64,000 nt of DNA, from positions 1-64,000 of the forward strand of contig JBLWZN010000021.1 in assembly GCA_048266425.1 (NCBI GenBank). Reading direction: 5' to 3'. This document shows, in pieces, positions 8,521 through 17,729 of the stretch. This DNA is from Cerina sp048266425 (GTDB taxonomy: Bacteria; Bacteroidota; Bacteroidia; Flavobacteriales; Flavobacteriaceae). Made by a program: the position numbers and the translations under genes. The notes beneath the pieces are model-generated. The model saw only the letters and a program-made list of their open reading frames with translations, did no database searches and had not been told where the DNA came from. Every line of letters starts with the position of its first letter. The first letter of the stretch is position 1.

Positions 8521-9249
8521 TTAGTTTAAAATTAATGAGAGTCCCGCCGCCAACATACCACCGACTATGGGTCCGACGACAGGCACCCATGCATATCCCC
8601 AGTCATTGGGGGCTTTATCGGGAATTGGCAGAAGTGCATGTACGATACGGGGTCCCAGGTCCCGCGCGGGATTGATGGCATATCCCGTAGTCCCACCCAA
8701 GGAGAGGCCAATGGCCCATACCACCAAGGCAACGGGTAGGGCACCTAGGGACCCAAGTCCCACTATGGTGTGGGAGTCGGAAAGGATGGCATCCGTAAAA
8801 TAAAGTACCGTAAACATGAGCACAAATGCACCTACCGTTTCGCATAAAAAGTTGGTGCCGATATTGCGAATTGCCGGGGCAGTACAAAACACTGCCTTCT
8901 TCGCCCCTTTGTCCAAAGTTGCCTTAAAATGATCCTTGTACATATTCCAAACCAGGAACGCACCCATCATGGCACCTAAAAGCTGGGCAAGGATATAGGA
9001 AGGCACATCGGTCCACGGGAATTCCCCTGCCATGGCCAAGCCTATGCTTACGGCCGGATTTAAGTGGGCGCCGCTATAGGGGGTGGCAACTACTACACCG
9101 ATGTAGACCGCCAGGGCCCAGCCGGTAGTTATTACGATCCAGCCTCCCCCATTTCCATAGGTCTGGCTCAAGGCCACGTTGGCTACTACTCCACAGCCCA
9201 TGGCAATGAGCAGGAAGGTCCCGATAATTTCTGCAATAAATGGTGTCAT
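8521..9249 (-). CDS. glpF: Glycerol uptake facilitator (MIP family aquaglyceroporin)
   Basis: From the ATG at 9249 the protein has 242 residues and begins MTPFIAEIIGTFLLIAMGCG. It has six membrane segments and two NPA boxes: HLNPAVS at residues 62-68 and INPARDLGPR in the second half. The Asp after the second box is typical of glycerol-conducting members. An upstream in-frame start would add 18 poorly matching residues encoded by repeat-like DNA, so I prefer 9249. It passes glycerol through the inner membrane for GlpK, encoded 125 nt upstream. Confidence 0.92.
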   Translation of the reverse strand: MTPFIAEIIGTFLLIAMGCGVVANVALSQTYGNGGGWIVITTGWALAVYIGVVVATPYSGAHLNPAVSIGLAMAGEFPWTDVPSYILAQLLGAMMGAFLVWNMYKDHFKATLDKGAKKAVFCTAPAIRNIGTNFLCETVGAFVLMFTVLYFTDAILSDSHTIVGLGSLGALPVALVVWAIGLSLGGTTGYAINPARDLGPRIVHALLPIPDKAPNDWGYAWVPVVGPIVGGMLAAGLSLILN

Positions 9250-9268
9250 TGTTTCAGGTTTAAAAAGA

Positions 9269-9346
9269 GTACAAAATACAAAGTATTTAGAATAATGTAA
9301 CATGTATTGGGTACAAAGTAAAAAGTATCTAGTACAAAGTAAAGGA
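9269..9346. repeat. three degenerate GTACAAAgTA repeats upstream of glpF
   Basis: Copies begin at 9269, 9311 and 9332; the first two are 22 nt long and end in tag. A related copy lies at 1317-1338. The block fills most of the glpK-glpF gap. Confidence 0.5.
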
Positions 9347-9374
9347 GGTATAATTTCTTAATACTTTGTAATAA

Positions 9375-10877
9375 TTACTTAATATTATTTTCAGCCCAAT
9401 ATTGTACCGCGTCAATGGCGCGGTACCAGCCTTTGATATGCTCTTCTATTTCTTTACGTTCCTGGGTAGGATTAAAACGGACATCGGTCTGCCATATTTC
9501 CTGTATTTCCTCTTGATCTTTCCAATATCCTACAGCTAATCCGGCCAAATAAGCCGCTCCCATGGCAGTGGTCTCCACCTCTTTGGGGCGGATGGTGGTT
9601 GTGTTAAGGACATCTGCCTGAAACTGCATCAACAAATCGTTTACGGTAGCGCCCCCATCTACGCGAAGCTCCTTGATGGAAATCCCGGAATCGGCCTCCA
9701 TGGCCCTAAGGACGTCCATGGTCTGGTAGGCAATGGCCTCTAATGCGGCCCTTGCTATATGGGCGTCGGTGCTGCCCCTGGTTAAACCGAAAATGGTCCC
9801 TTGGGCCTGTTGATTCCAATAGGGTGCCCCCAGTCCGGCAAACGCTGGAACAAAATAAACCCCTTCCGTACTACCTGCCGAGCCGGCCAATTGTTCTACC
9901 TCTGCCGAATTGCGTATAACTTTTAAACTGTCACGGAGCCATTGAACCACGGCCCCCGCAATAAAAATACTGCCCTCCAGGGCATAATGGGTTTTGCCAT
10001 TTATTTTCCAGGCCACCGTGGTGAGCAGATTGTTTTGTGAAACTATAGGTTTTTCCCCAATATTCATCAACATAAAGCATCCCGTACCATAGGTGTTCTT
10101 GACCATTCCAGGTTTGGTGCACATTTGCCCAAAAAGTGCCGCCTGCTGATCCCCCGCGATACCTGAAATCGGAATTTTATGGGCAAAAAAGTTAGGTTTG
10201 GTATGCCCGTAAATTTCGCTGGACTGTTTTACTTTGGGCAACATGCTTTCCGGAATCCCGAATAATTCCAGTAATTCCTTGTCCCATTCCAATGTGTTGA
10301 TATTAAAAAGTAACGTTCTGGAAGCGTTGGTCACATCGGTGATATGAAGTTCACCTTGAGTCAGGTTCCAAATAAGCCAGGAATCTATGGTCCCAAAGAT
10401 CAGTTCCCCTGCGTCGGCACGTTTCCGGGTCCCTTCCACATTATCCAAGATCCACCTCACTTTGGTGGCCGAAAAATAGGAATCTATGACTAGACCTGTT
10501 TTTTTTCGTATCAGATCGGACAACCCTTTTTTTCTTAGGGAATCACAGTAGTCAGCGGTTCTTTTGTCCTGCCAAACAATGGCATTGTAAACGGGTTTCC
10601 CCGTATTTCTGTCCCACACCACCACCGTTTCCCTTTGGTTGGTAATGCCTATGGCAGCAATATTATCACCGGTCAATCCTTTTTTGACGGTGGCCTCCGC
10701 AGCTATTCCTGCTTGGGTAGACCAAATCTCCAATGGGTCGTGTTCTACCCATCCCGGTTTTGGGAAATATTGGGTAAATTCCCTTTGTGCCGTGGAAACA
10801 ATTTTGCCTTTCTGGTCAAAAAGCATGGCCCTTGAGCTTGTAGTTCCTTGGTCTAGTGCAAGAATGTATTTTTTCAT
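9375..10877 (-). CDS. glpK: Glycerol kinase
   Basis: 500 residues, the normal length of FGGY-family glycerol kinase. The N-terminus carries the ATPase motif LALDQGTTSSRAMLFD. GWVEHDPLEIW, GITNQRETVVVWD, SGIAGDQQAALFGQ and the C-terminal LRVDGGATVNDLLMQFQAD are all classical GlpK signatures. It phosphorylates glycerol to glycerol 3-phosphate in the cytosol. It lies 48 nt after the sulfatase and 125 nt before glpF on the same strand. No glycerol-3-phosphate dehydrogenase is in the window. Confidence 0.96.
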   Translation of the reverse strand: MKKYILALDQGTTSSRAMLFDQKGKIVSTAQREFTQYFPKPGWVEHDPLEIWSTQAGIAAEATVKKGLTGDNIAAIGITNQRETVVVWDRNTGKPVYNAIVWQDKRTADYCDSLRKKGLSDLIRKKTGLVIDSYFSATKVRWILDNVEGTRKRADAGELIFGTIDSWLIWNLTQGELHITDVTNASRTLLFNINTLEWDKELLELFGIPESMLPKVKQSSEIYGHTKPNFFAHKIPISGIAGDQQAALFGQMCTKPGMVKNTYGTGCFMLMNIGEKPIVSQNNLLTTVAWKINGKTHYALEGSIFIAGAVVQWLRDSLKVIRNSAEVEQLAGSAGSTEGVYFVPAFAGLGAPYWNQQAQGTIFGLTRGSTDAHIARAALEAIAYQTMDVLRAMEADSGISIKELRVDGGATVNDLLMQFQADVLNTTTIRPKEVETTAMGAAYLAGLAVGYWKDQEEIQEIWQTDVRFNPTQERKEIEEHIKGWYRAIDAVQYWAENNIK

Positions 10878-10925
10878 ATGGATTTTAAGCGTTTTATTTT
10901 TTATCTACTGACTGGTCGTTATTAA

Positions 10926-12338
10926 CTATTCCCTATCGGCCAACTGATCCTTGCCTTTGATTAATTTTGATTGATGCATTTTGATTGCAACCTTGATTTG
11001 TTGAATGATTTCGGGATGGTCTGGGGCAATATCATATTGTTCCGATGGGTCTTGGTCTACATTGTACAATAGCGGGGGGTCGTGAATTTCTTTTCCGCCG
11101 AACATGCCATACGCGCCCTCCGTGATAAAGTGGGCCTTGTAATTGCCCAATCGCATTGCATAGAGCGTAGGGCCACGGTAGTAAAAAATCTCATTTCGTG
11201 GACTGGGGCCCTGATGTAGCAAAGTGCCACTAAGGTCCTGGCCATCAATCACCCGATCATTTGGCAAGGGTACTCCGGCCATGGTGCTAAAGGTGGTATA
11301 AAGATCCATCGTCGTACCCAGATCTTCAATGACAGCAGGCTTTATTTTTCCGGGTGACCAAAAAATACAAGGTTCCCTCATGCCCCCTTCCCAGGTTGTA
11401 CCTTTCCCGGCGCGCAATAACCCCGCACTGCCGCCATGGGTTTTGTAGGCAAGCCAGGGACCATTGTCCGAAGTAAAGACCACGATGGTATTTTTATCCA
11501 GTCCATCGGCCTTCAACTCAGTCATAATTTGGCCGACACCATGGTCTATTTCGGCAATCACATCGCCATAAAGTCCACGTTTGCTCTTGCCTTCAAAGTC
11601 TTTGGAGGCGAAAAGGGGAATATGGGGCAGGTTATGCGCCAAATACACAAAAAAGGGCTGATCCTTGTGTTTTTTAATAAATGAGATGGCCTCTTCGGTA
11701 TATCTTTTGGTAATGGTATGCTGTTCTGCGGGCCTTTCTACTATTTTGGTGTTTCGCAAAATTGGCACATTAAAATAAGAGGTTTGGATGTCATCTTCAA
11801 AGTCCCAATAGCTCTTGTCCGTGACTTTGTCCATGTCGTTGGAATAGGGAATCCCAAAATAATAATCAAATCCGTTGTTGGTAGGCAGGTACTGCGGTTT
11901 ATCCCCCAAATGCCACTTGCCGATAGCGGCCGTTGCGTAGTTTGCCTTTTTGAGCTGCTCGGCCAATGTAACCTCGCTTTCCGGCAGGCCGTGAAGGGAA
12001 TTTGGGAAGAGTACCCTGTTCTTATCACTGCACATTCCACTCCTTACTGGCAAACGCCCGGTGAGCAGTGCTGCCCTACTGGGGGTACAAACGCTGGCCC
12101 CAACATAAAAATTGGTCCATTTCTGCCCTTCCATGGCCATTTTATCCAAATTGGGGGTTTTAATTGTAGGATGGCCGTAGATACCCAAATCGCCATATCC
12201 CATATCATCCGTAAAAATAATGATGAAGTTTGGTGGATTTTCGGATTTTGCTTGACCAAAACTATAGCCGATTGAACCAGGGAAGAGAAAAAGCAAAGGG
12301 AAACACTGTAACAAAAACGTACTCGCGGAGATTTTCAT
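10926..12338 (-). CDS. Secreted sulfatase (formylglycine-type, S1 family)
   Basis: 470 residues with a signal peptide (about 1-29). The sulfatase signature C84-T-P-S-R88 followed by AALLTGRLP marks the cysteine converted to formylglycine. The N-terminal metal motif TDDMGYGD and the second half KWHLGDKPQYLP and FTSDNGPW complete the alkaline-phosphatase-like fold. It resembles arylsulfatase-A/GalNAc-6-sulfatase-like enzymes. It would remove sulfate from carbohydrate or aryl esters outside the cytosol. It heads the sulfatase-glpK-glpF-GDPD-GH16 set; the natural substrate is unknown, and the maturation enzyme is not in the window. Confidence 0.92.
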   Translation of the reverse strand: MKISASTFLLQCFPLLFLFPGSIGYSFGQAKSENPPNFIIIFTDDMGYGDLGIYGHPTIKTPNLDKMAMEGQKWTNFYVGASVCTPSRAALLTGRLPVRSGMCSDKNRVLFPNSLHGLPESEVTLAEQLKKANYATAAIGKWHLGDKPQYLPTNNGFDYYFGIPYSNDMDKVTDKSYWDFEDDIQTSYFNVPILRNTKIVERPAEQHTITKRYTEEAISFIKKHKDQPFFVYLAHNLPHIPLFASKDFEGKSKRGLYGDVIAEIDHGVGQIMTELKADGLDKNTIVVFTSDNGPWLAYKTHGGSAGLLRAGKGTTWEGGMREPCIFWSPGKIKPAVIEDLGTTMDLYTTFSTMAGVPLPNDRVIDGQDLSGTLLHQGPSPRNEIFYYRGPTLYAMRLGNYKAHFITEGAYGMFGGKEIHDPPLLYNVDQDPSEQYDIAPDHPEIIQQIKVAIKMHQSKLIKGKDQLADRE

Positions 12339-12533
12339 TGGTTGGCAGTATAGTTGGGTAAAATGGGTTAACTTTAAAAATTCAGTGTATTTTAAATGAG
12401 GTGTCTCAAGGTACTAAAAAAAATAATAGTTGTACAAATAGAAATTGCAAGTCCAGAATTGGATTTTCTGGTTCTCGTTTCTTGGAGGAAATTGAATTAA
12501 CTTTTTTAAAAATATCCGAACATCAAAGTTCAA

Positions 12534-13088
12534 ATGAAAACATTTATAGCATTGCTTCGAGGTATCAATGTAGGTGGCCATAAAAAAATAAAAATGGCGG
12601 AGCTAAGGAAAATGTTCGAAGCGTTGGATTGCAAGGAGGTGGAAACCTATATACAAAGTGGAAATGTTGTTTTTAAGATCGCCAACGGGAATGTCCCAAG
12701 TTTGGAAAAAATCATTAAAAAGGGGATTTTGGATTATTTTGGGATAGATGTGCCGGTGTTGGTGAAAACAAAAATTGAACTAAAAAAAATAGTGGAAGAC
12801 AACCCGTACGAAGAAGGTGAGGGGGCCGGTTCAACTTATTTTGTTCTTTTGCATACCCCACCAGAAAAGTCTATGGTAGATTCCTTGCGGCAGCTTTCCT
12901 TTGAAAATGAGACTTTTGTGATTACTCCGCTATGTGTTTATCTTAACTGTAAAAAAGGGTATGTCAACGCAAAGTGCAATAATAATTTTTTTGAAACCAA
13001 GCTTAAGGTCTCCGCAACAACGAGGAATTTTAAGACTATGGAAAGACTTATGGTTCTAGCTGAAACTAGGTCCGATTTCACCAATTAA
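12534..13088 (+). CDS. DUF1697 family protein
   Basis: 184 residues. The N-terminus FIALLRGINVGGHKKIKMAEL and YIQSGNVVF are the hallmark of DUF1697, a compact alpha/beta cytosolic family of unknown biochemical function. It ends AETR. Its stop overlaps the stop of the converging PorP-like gene by 4 nt. No clear promoter was found in the 195-nt gap upstream. Confidence 0.88.
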   Translation: MKTFIALLRGINVGGHKKIKMAELRKMFEALDCKEVETYIQSGNVVFKIANGNVPSLEKIIKKGILDYFGIDVPVLVKTKIELKKIVEDNPYEEGEGAGSTYFVLLHTPPEKSMVDSLRQLSFENETFVITPLCVYLNCKKGYVNAKCNNNFFETKLKVSATTRNFKTMERLMVLAETRSDFTN

Positions 13089-14011
13089 TAGGTGCATTTG
13101 CAGTCGCTTACAAAGCACAGAAAATCAAACCCAACAGAAAAAATATGGGAATTTTGGGTGAAATATCCTCCATTCGTAAAAATGCTTTGGTACCCATAGG
13201 AAAAGTAAAAGCGTTCATATTGTATGCCGGCCATTGGAGTAATCGAGAGTGGTTCAAAACTACTATCGGTTCTTGCCCTAAATGAGATTCCGGCCCAGTA
13301 TTTCCAAAGTATGGCGTCTTTGGTAGCTTTAAGATTAAAATCGGTTTCCGCTCTTTTATCCACTAAAAATAAGTGATAATTGACGCTTGGCTGAAAAGTC
13401 CAATAGTTGTTTCCTGCCTCCAAGTTATAACCTACATCAAAATTTAATTCTTGACGATTCAACGGTTCAATATCATTAAAGTCATTCTGGTAATCCTTGA
13501 GTATGCTCATTACATTTACGGTAGCAAACAATCCCTTACGTCTATAAAGCACCCCTAGATCGAAATTAAGGGACCCGTATTTTGCATTACCCCCGACAAC
13601 CGGATCGGGTTCAAAATCTGAGGTGTCCACCCCAAAGGTGGAGTAGCGTCCAGAAATACCGAAGGAAAGGAATTCATCCTTGTAATAGTCCAAAATTAGA
13701 TGATGGGCGTAGGAAAGGGTCAGATACTGACGGGAGGTATATCCATTTTGGTCTTTGGTAAATATTCCCCCGATGCCAGAATGATCGGACAATCTTCCAT
13801 TTAAGGCGAACGTGAAGGTACTTGGTGCATCCTTTATTTGTGTCCAGTCAGTACTTCCTACCAAACGTGCCTGAAAACAATCGCCTATTCCTGCCCATGC
13901 GGAGGAAAGCAAATACCTGTTTTCGGCAATATAAATATTTGGGATTGGAATATTTTGGCCGAAGGTCCAATACCCCATAAAAAATAGCAACAATGCCCTT
14001 GTACGGTTCAT
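13085..14011 (-). CDS. PorP/SprF-family outer-membrane protein (type IX secretion associated)
   Basis: 308 residues with a signal peptide (1-18, MNRTRALLLFFMGYWTFGQ). It then has the typical PorP/SprF opening (NIYIAENRYLLSSAWAGI) and an amphipathic beta-strand pattern ending in SHIFSVGFDF. Members of this family are encoded directly after T9SS substrates with type-B C-terminal domains and are thought to anchor or help export them. That is the arrangement here: it overlaps the upstream T9SS-type protein gene by 4 nt, implying strict co-expression. Confidence 0.88.
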   Translation of the reverse strand: MNRTRALLLFFMGYWTFGQNIPIPNIYIAENRYLLSSAWAGIGDCFQARLVGSTDWTQIKDAPSTFTFALNGRLSDHSGIGGIFTKDQNGYTSRQYLTLSYAHHLILDYYKDEFLSFGISGRYSTFGVDTSDFEPDPVVGGNAKYGSLNFDLGVLYRRKGLFATVNVMSILKDYQNDFNDIEPLNRQELNFDVGYNLEAGNNYWTFQPSVNYHLFLVDKRAETDFNLKATKDAILWKYWAGISFRARTDSSFEPLSITPMAGIQYERFYFSYGYQSIFTNGGYFTQNSHIFSVGFDFLCFVSDCKCTY

Positions 14012-15786
14012 TGCAACTGGCGATAAAGGTTAAAATGTCCTCGAATTTCCTTGGTAAAGGGATTCAACTTTATGGCGTACCAATAGTCGTCGGATGGGAG
14101 GGGTTTACCGTTGTAAGTGCCGTCCCAGCCCGCGGATTTTCCGTGAAATTTGGCTAACAGCCGACCGCTCCTATCGTGAATGCCAACTTCGAGTTCGGGA
14201 TAGCACTCAAGTCCGGTGGGGTACCAAGTATCATGTGATCCATCCCCGTTTGGGGTAAGAAATTTTGGGATATCAAAGGATTCGCACTCCACCGATATTT
14301 TAGTAGAACCTAAACAGCCCAAAGCATCTTTTGCCGTTATTGTGAATTCTCCGGGTCCAGGAATTTCAAGTATGTTGCTATCAGAAAAATCCCTGCTATC
14401 CAATTGAAACTGATAAGGTGGAACTCCCCCTAATACCGTGGCGGTAATTTGGTTTCCGGCCGATCGAAATGCGCTTGGATAAATGGGAGAAGACACTTCT
14501 GTAACGGTGAATGATTTTTCGACAACACATTCAAATTTGTCCATCACCTGAACAATATATTCTCCTGGGGCATGAACCTTAATTTTATTGTTGGTTGCGA
14601 ATGTGGAAAACCCTTGAATTTGGTACCTGTAGGTGGGTTCGCCACCAGAGGCCTCTATTTCCAATGTTGAAAATCCACACCCCGGAATTTCGGTTATACC
14701 CGTTATTTCCAGGTCGGTATTCTCTACAGTTATGGTTTCGTATTCCTTGCCGCAGGTCAGTTCCTTTTCCACCGTATAATCTCCGGGTTCGGTAACGTCC
14801 AAAGATCGATCATGACCCAAAATTTCTCCATTGCTGTTTCTCCAAGTGTAACTTTTATAAATTGCCCCGGTTTCTAGTACAACATCCAGTTTGACACTTC
14901 CTGAGTCGCATTTTAAAACTTTTCGTTGGGTGTAAATAGGTTCTTGTTGCTTGATGGTGACCTTTAAATTTTTTATGGACTGATTGTCAACATAGTCTCC
15001 CGTTGATCCGGTAATTCCAAAATATCCTCCAAACTGATAGTCTTTTTGCAAACGCTTTGGGCCCAGGACCTGCTCCATTTCCCCATCATTATCAATATCC
15101 GTATAAACATAAATCAGTTTGTCCTTATATGAAATACGAAAGTGTCGATAGTTATCGGACCGTAATTTCTTTAGGTCTTCAGTTCGATTACCAGTGCCCA
15201 TACGCTTGGTAATGTCAGCGCTAAACCCTGTACACCCTTCCATATATGGAGGTCCCAAATAAGCATCTACTTCCCTTAATTGAATTTCCGGATTGTCCCA
15301 TAGGGGGCTGCTTGGATCGTGGCAATTATCAAAAATATCAACGGCAACTGCAAACCCAAGGGTTGAATTGTAAGAATTGGGTATCCCGAGATTTCCGCCC
15401 GCTCCTGGGTTTCCAGGTGGATTACCTGGTGGGGCAACAAAAAAGCCAAAAGCCAAGCCCTCACCACCGGAATTCGTTTGATCGGACCAAATCCTGTAAT
15501 CAAAATCTACTTGAAATTCACTACAGATAAGCAAATTTACCCTTTCGTTGTAGAAAATGGAACCAGAACTATTTGGGGCTATGTCGCAAAGTTGAATTTC
15601 ATCTTCTCCATTGATGCCATCATAGTCTACTGGTCTGGCGCTGCCGTCAAGAATCCATTTATTGGTATCCAACGGAAATTCTAGCTTAAATTCTTGTGAA
15701 TAGGATGTGCAAATGCAAGTAATGATTACCGCTAGGCACAAAACAAAATGTTTCTGATAAAGGTTATTGAAGAAAGGTGTATGCAT
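14008..15786 (-). CDS. Lectin-like adhesin with T9SS type-B sorting domain
   Basis: 592 residues from the preferred ATG at 15786, which gives a good signal peptide (MHTPFFNNLYQKH... to SYSQ); an upstream in-frame start adds 14 unlikely residues. Residues about 35-280 resemble an L-type (legume-like) lectin domain (GEGLAFGFFVAP, GFAVAVDIFDN, RHFRISYKDKLIYVYTD). Ig-like/SprB-type repeats follow (GDYTVEKELTCGKEYETI). The last 80 residues are the gliding-motility type-B CTD (FLTPNGDGSHDTW, DRSGRLL, WDGTYNGKPLPSDDYWY). It is probably secreted and surface-bound by T9SS with the PorP-like protein. Confidence 0.88.
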   Translation of the reverse strand: MHTPFFNNLYQKHFVLCLAVIITCICTSYSQEFKLEFPLDTNKWILDGSARPVDYDGINGEDEIQLCDIAPNSSGSIFYNERVNLLICSEFQVDFDYRIWSDQTNSGGEGLAFGFFVAPPGNPPGNPGAGGNLGIPNSYNSTLGFAVAVDIFDNCHDPSSPLWDNPEIQLREVDAYLGPPYMEGCTGFSADITKRMGTGNRTEDLKKLRSDNYRHFRISYKDKLIYVYTDIDNDGEMEQVLGPKRLQKDYQFGGYFGITGSTGDYVDNQSIKNLKVTIKQQEPIYTQRKVLKCDSGSVKLDVVLETGAIYKSYTWRNSNGEILGHDRSLDVTEPGDYTVEKELTCGKEYETITVENTDLEITGITEIPGCGFSTLEIEASGGEPTYRYQIQGFSTFATNNKIKVHAPGEYIVQVMDKFECVVEKSFTVTEVSSPIYPSAFRSAGNQITATVLGGVPPYQFQLDSRDFSDSNILEIPGPGEFTITAKDALGCLGSTKISVECESFDIPKFLTPNGDGSHDTWYPTGLECYPELEVGIHDRSGRLLAKFHGKSAGWDGTYNGKPLPSDDYWYAIKLNPFTKEIRGHFNLYRQLQ

Positions 15787-15885
15787 AAGTAAGCTATAAT
15801 TAACACCAATATTTCTGCAAGGTTTCATTTTATTTTGGTTTAAGCGACTTGCTCTAATCGCATACCAAAAATGACAACATAAATA

Positions 15886-16359
15886 CTAGTTCATCTCCCA
15901 AATCCTATAATTTAGGAACGTAGCAAAACAAACCCAAAGAAAATATGGGATAAGTAAATACGCTGCGGTCTTGCTGACCACATTGAACCATTTCATGGTG
16001 AACAATAGAAGAATAAGTAAATTAAGGATGATAAGCATTCCCCAAAATGGGTTTTCAAACCCAAAAAACACAATACTCCACAAGGCATTGAGCAAAAGTT
16101 GGAGTCCAAAGTGGTACAGGGCCGTTTTTACCCAAATATGATAGAAACCCTTTGCCCAGACCAGGCCTGCCGATACCCCCATCATAATATACAGTACGAT
16201 CCATACAGGTGCGAAAACCCAATTGGGAGGAATAAGACGGGGCTTGGCCAAGGTGTCATACCACCCTTCGACCGCATCTTGGGTCGCAAATCCGGATAGG
16301 GAACCCACTAACAGGCAAATGCCAACGGAAATTGCTATATAAGTTAGTCGTTTTTTCAA
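15886..16359 (-). CDS. TspO/MBR family tryptophan-rich membrane protein
   Basis: 157 residues with five membrane segments and the family's tryptophan-rich pattern: WYDTLAKPRLIPPNWVFAPVWIVLY in the first loop and helix 2, and later LLLNALWSIVFF. TspO proteins bind porphyrins and act in stress responses; the bacterial role varies. The start that fits the family (MKKRLTYIAISV) is a TTG codon; no nearby in-frame ATG exists. It is divergently arranged with mvaD. Confidence 0.88.
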   Translation of the reverse strand: MKKRLTYIAISVGICLLVGSLSGFATQDAVEGWYDTLAKPRLIPPNWVFAPVWIVLYIMMGVSAGLVWAKGFYHIWVKTALYHFGLQLLLNALWSIVFFGFENPFWGMLIILNLLILLLFTMKWFNVVSKTAAYLLIPYFLWVCFATFLNYRIWEMN

Positions 16360-16407
16360 TGGTATGGTGTATGGGACTAAAATAAGGATTTATTTTGATA
16401 GGTTTCA

Positions 16408-16435
16408 TTGTGTAGGTGGTTAAAAACTATCTTTG
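16408..16435 (+). promoter_or_regulatory. promoter of the mevalonate operon (TTG-N17-TATCTTTG)
   Basis: TTG at 16408-16410, 17 nt, then TATCTTTG at 16428-16435, a full match to the Bacteroidota -33/-7 consensus. Transcription would begin near 16442, which supports the ATG at 16453 as the mvaD start. Confidence 0.65.
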
Positions 16436-16452
16436 CCAAAATAGTTTATCAG

Positions 16453-17544
16453 ATGACCGAAAAAGATTTTCTCTCCTCGTCCTATCCAAATATAAAAAAT
16501 GAAGGAAAATCTGTTTGGAAGGCCCCGAGTAATATAGCACTGATAAAATACTGGGGGAAAAGGGAAAACCAGATTCCTGCCAATCCATCCTTGAGCTTTA
16601 CCCTAAGCTCCTGTGCTACAACAACCAGTGTGGAATATAGACGCTTGGAAAAAGGGGGGGCGGATTTTGACTTCGATCTTTTTTTCGAGGGCAATCCTAT
16701 GGAATCCTTTCGCCCAAAAATTGAATTTTTTTTAAAAAGGATAGAGAGGTACCTTCCCTTTTTAAAGGAATACCATTTTAAAATAGAGACCTCCAATTCC
16801 TTTCCCCATAGTAGTGGGATTGCATCGTCCGCAAGTGGTATGGCGGCGTTGGCCCTTTGTTTAATGGATTTGGAGAAAGAGCTTGATCCAGGGATGGAAG
16901 CAGATTTTTTTAATAATAAGGCTTCTTTTTTGGCGCGTTTGGGGTCGGGGAGCGCAAGCAGAAGTATTGAAGGCGATTTGATACTTTGGGGTGCGGATCA
17001 GGAATTTCCGAAAAGTTCGGACCTATATGCCATAAAGTATCCATTTGGGGAACACGGGGTGTTCAGAAACTACCAGGACACCATACTGTTGGTGCACAAA
17101 GGCCAAAAGCAGGTCAGTAGCACAGTAGGGCACGACCTTATGCACAACCATCCATTTTCGGAACAGCGGTTTGTACAGGCTCGGAGAAATCTTTCCCGGA
17201 TACGGCCTATCCTAAGCAATGGCGACCTACCCGCTTTTGTTCAACTGGTGGAAAGCGAAGCGCTAACCCTGCATGCCATGATGATGACCGGCAGCCCCTA
17301 TTTTATGTTGATGAAGCCGAACACCTTGGAAATCATCAATAAAATATGGGAGTTTAGGCAGTCAACAGATACAAATGTGTGTTTTACCTTGGATGCCGGG
17401 GCCAACGTACATGTGTTATATCCGGAAAATGAAAAAGATTTGGTTCTCCAATTTATTAAGAATGAGTTGGTTGTATATTGTGAAAATGGGCAGTATATTT
17501 GCGATCAAATTGGTTTTGGAGCGGAACGGGTGATGGGAAGTTGA
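16453..17544 (+). CDS. mvaD: Diphosphomevalonate decarboxylase
   Basis: From the ATG at 16453 the protein has 363 residues. KAPSNIALIKYWGKRE is the classical N-terminal signature of this enzyme. NPSLSFTLS, SNSFPHSSGIASSASGMAAL (the GHMP phosphate loop) and GSGSASRSIEGD follow. It converts mevalonate diphosphate to isopentenyl diphosphate with ATP, in the cytosol. An earlier in-frame start overlaps the promoter and is rejected. It is first in the set mvaD - mevalonate kinase - UbiA prenyltransferase - pseudouridine synthase. Confidence 0.94.
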   Translation: MTEKDFLSSSYPNIKNEGKSVWKAPSNIALIKYWGKRENQIPANPSLSFTLSSCATTTSVEYRRLEKGGADFDFDLFFEGNPMESFRPKIEFFLKRIERYLPFLKEYHFKIETSNSFPHSSGIASSASGMAALALCLMDLEKELDPGMEADFFNNKASFLARLGSGSASRSIEGDLILWGADQEFPKSSDLYAIKYPFGEHGVFRNYQDTILLVHKGQKQVSSTVGHDLMHNHPFSEQRFVQARRNLSRIRPILSNGDLPAFVQLVESEALTLHAMMMTGSPYFMLMKPNTLEIINKIWEFRQSTDTNVCFTLDAGANVHVLYPENEKDLVLQFIKNELVVYCENGQYICDQIGFGAERVMGS

Positions 17545-17729
17545 TAATTAATGTGGATAAACTGCGTTCCTTTTGTAGGAAAGAAAATGCAATTAAGTCC
17601 AAAAGCATCAAATATATCGTAGGTATAGTATATCTTTAATGAATTGATATCGGAAAAATTTAAATCCGTTCCCTAACAATCAGAACTATATTTTTTATTT
17701 TTTCATTATAAATTTTTAATTTTAAATAA

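Noticed and set aside
11718..12275. 185-codon plus-strand frame inside the sulfatase
   Set aside because: Opposes a sulfatase with intact catalytic motif; no signal or motif of its own.
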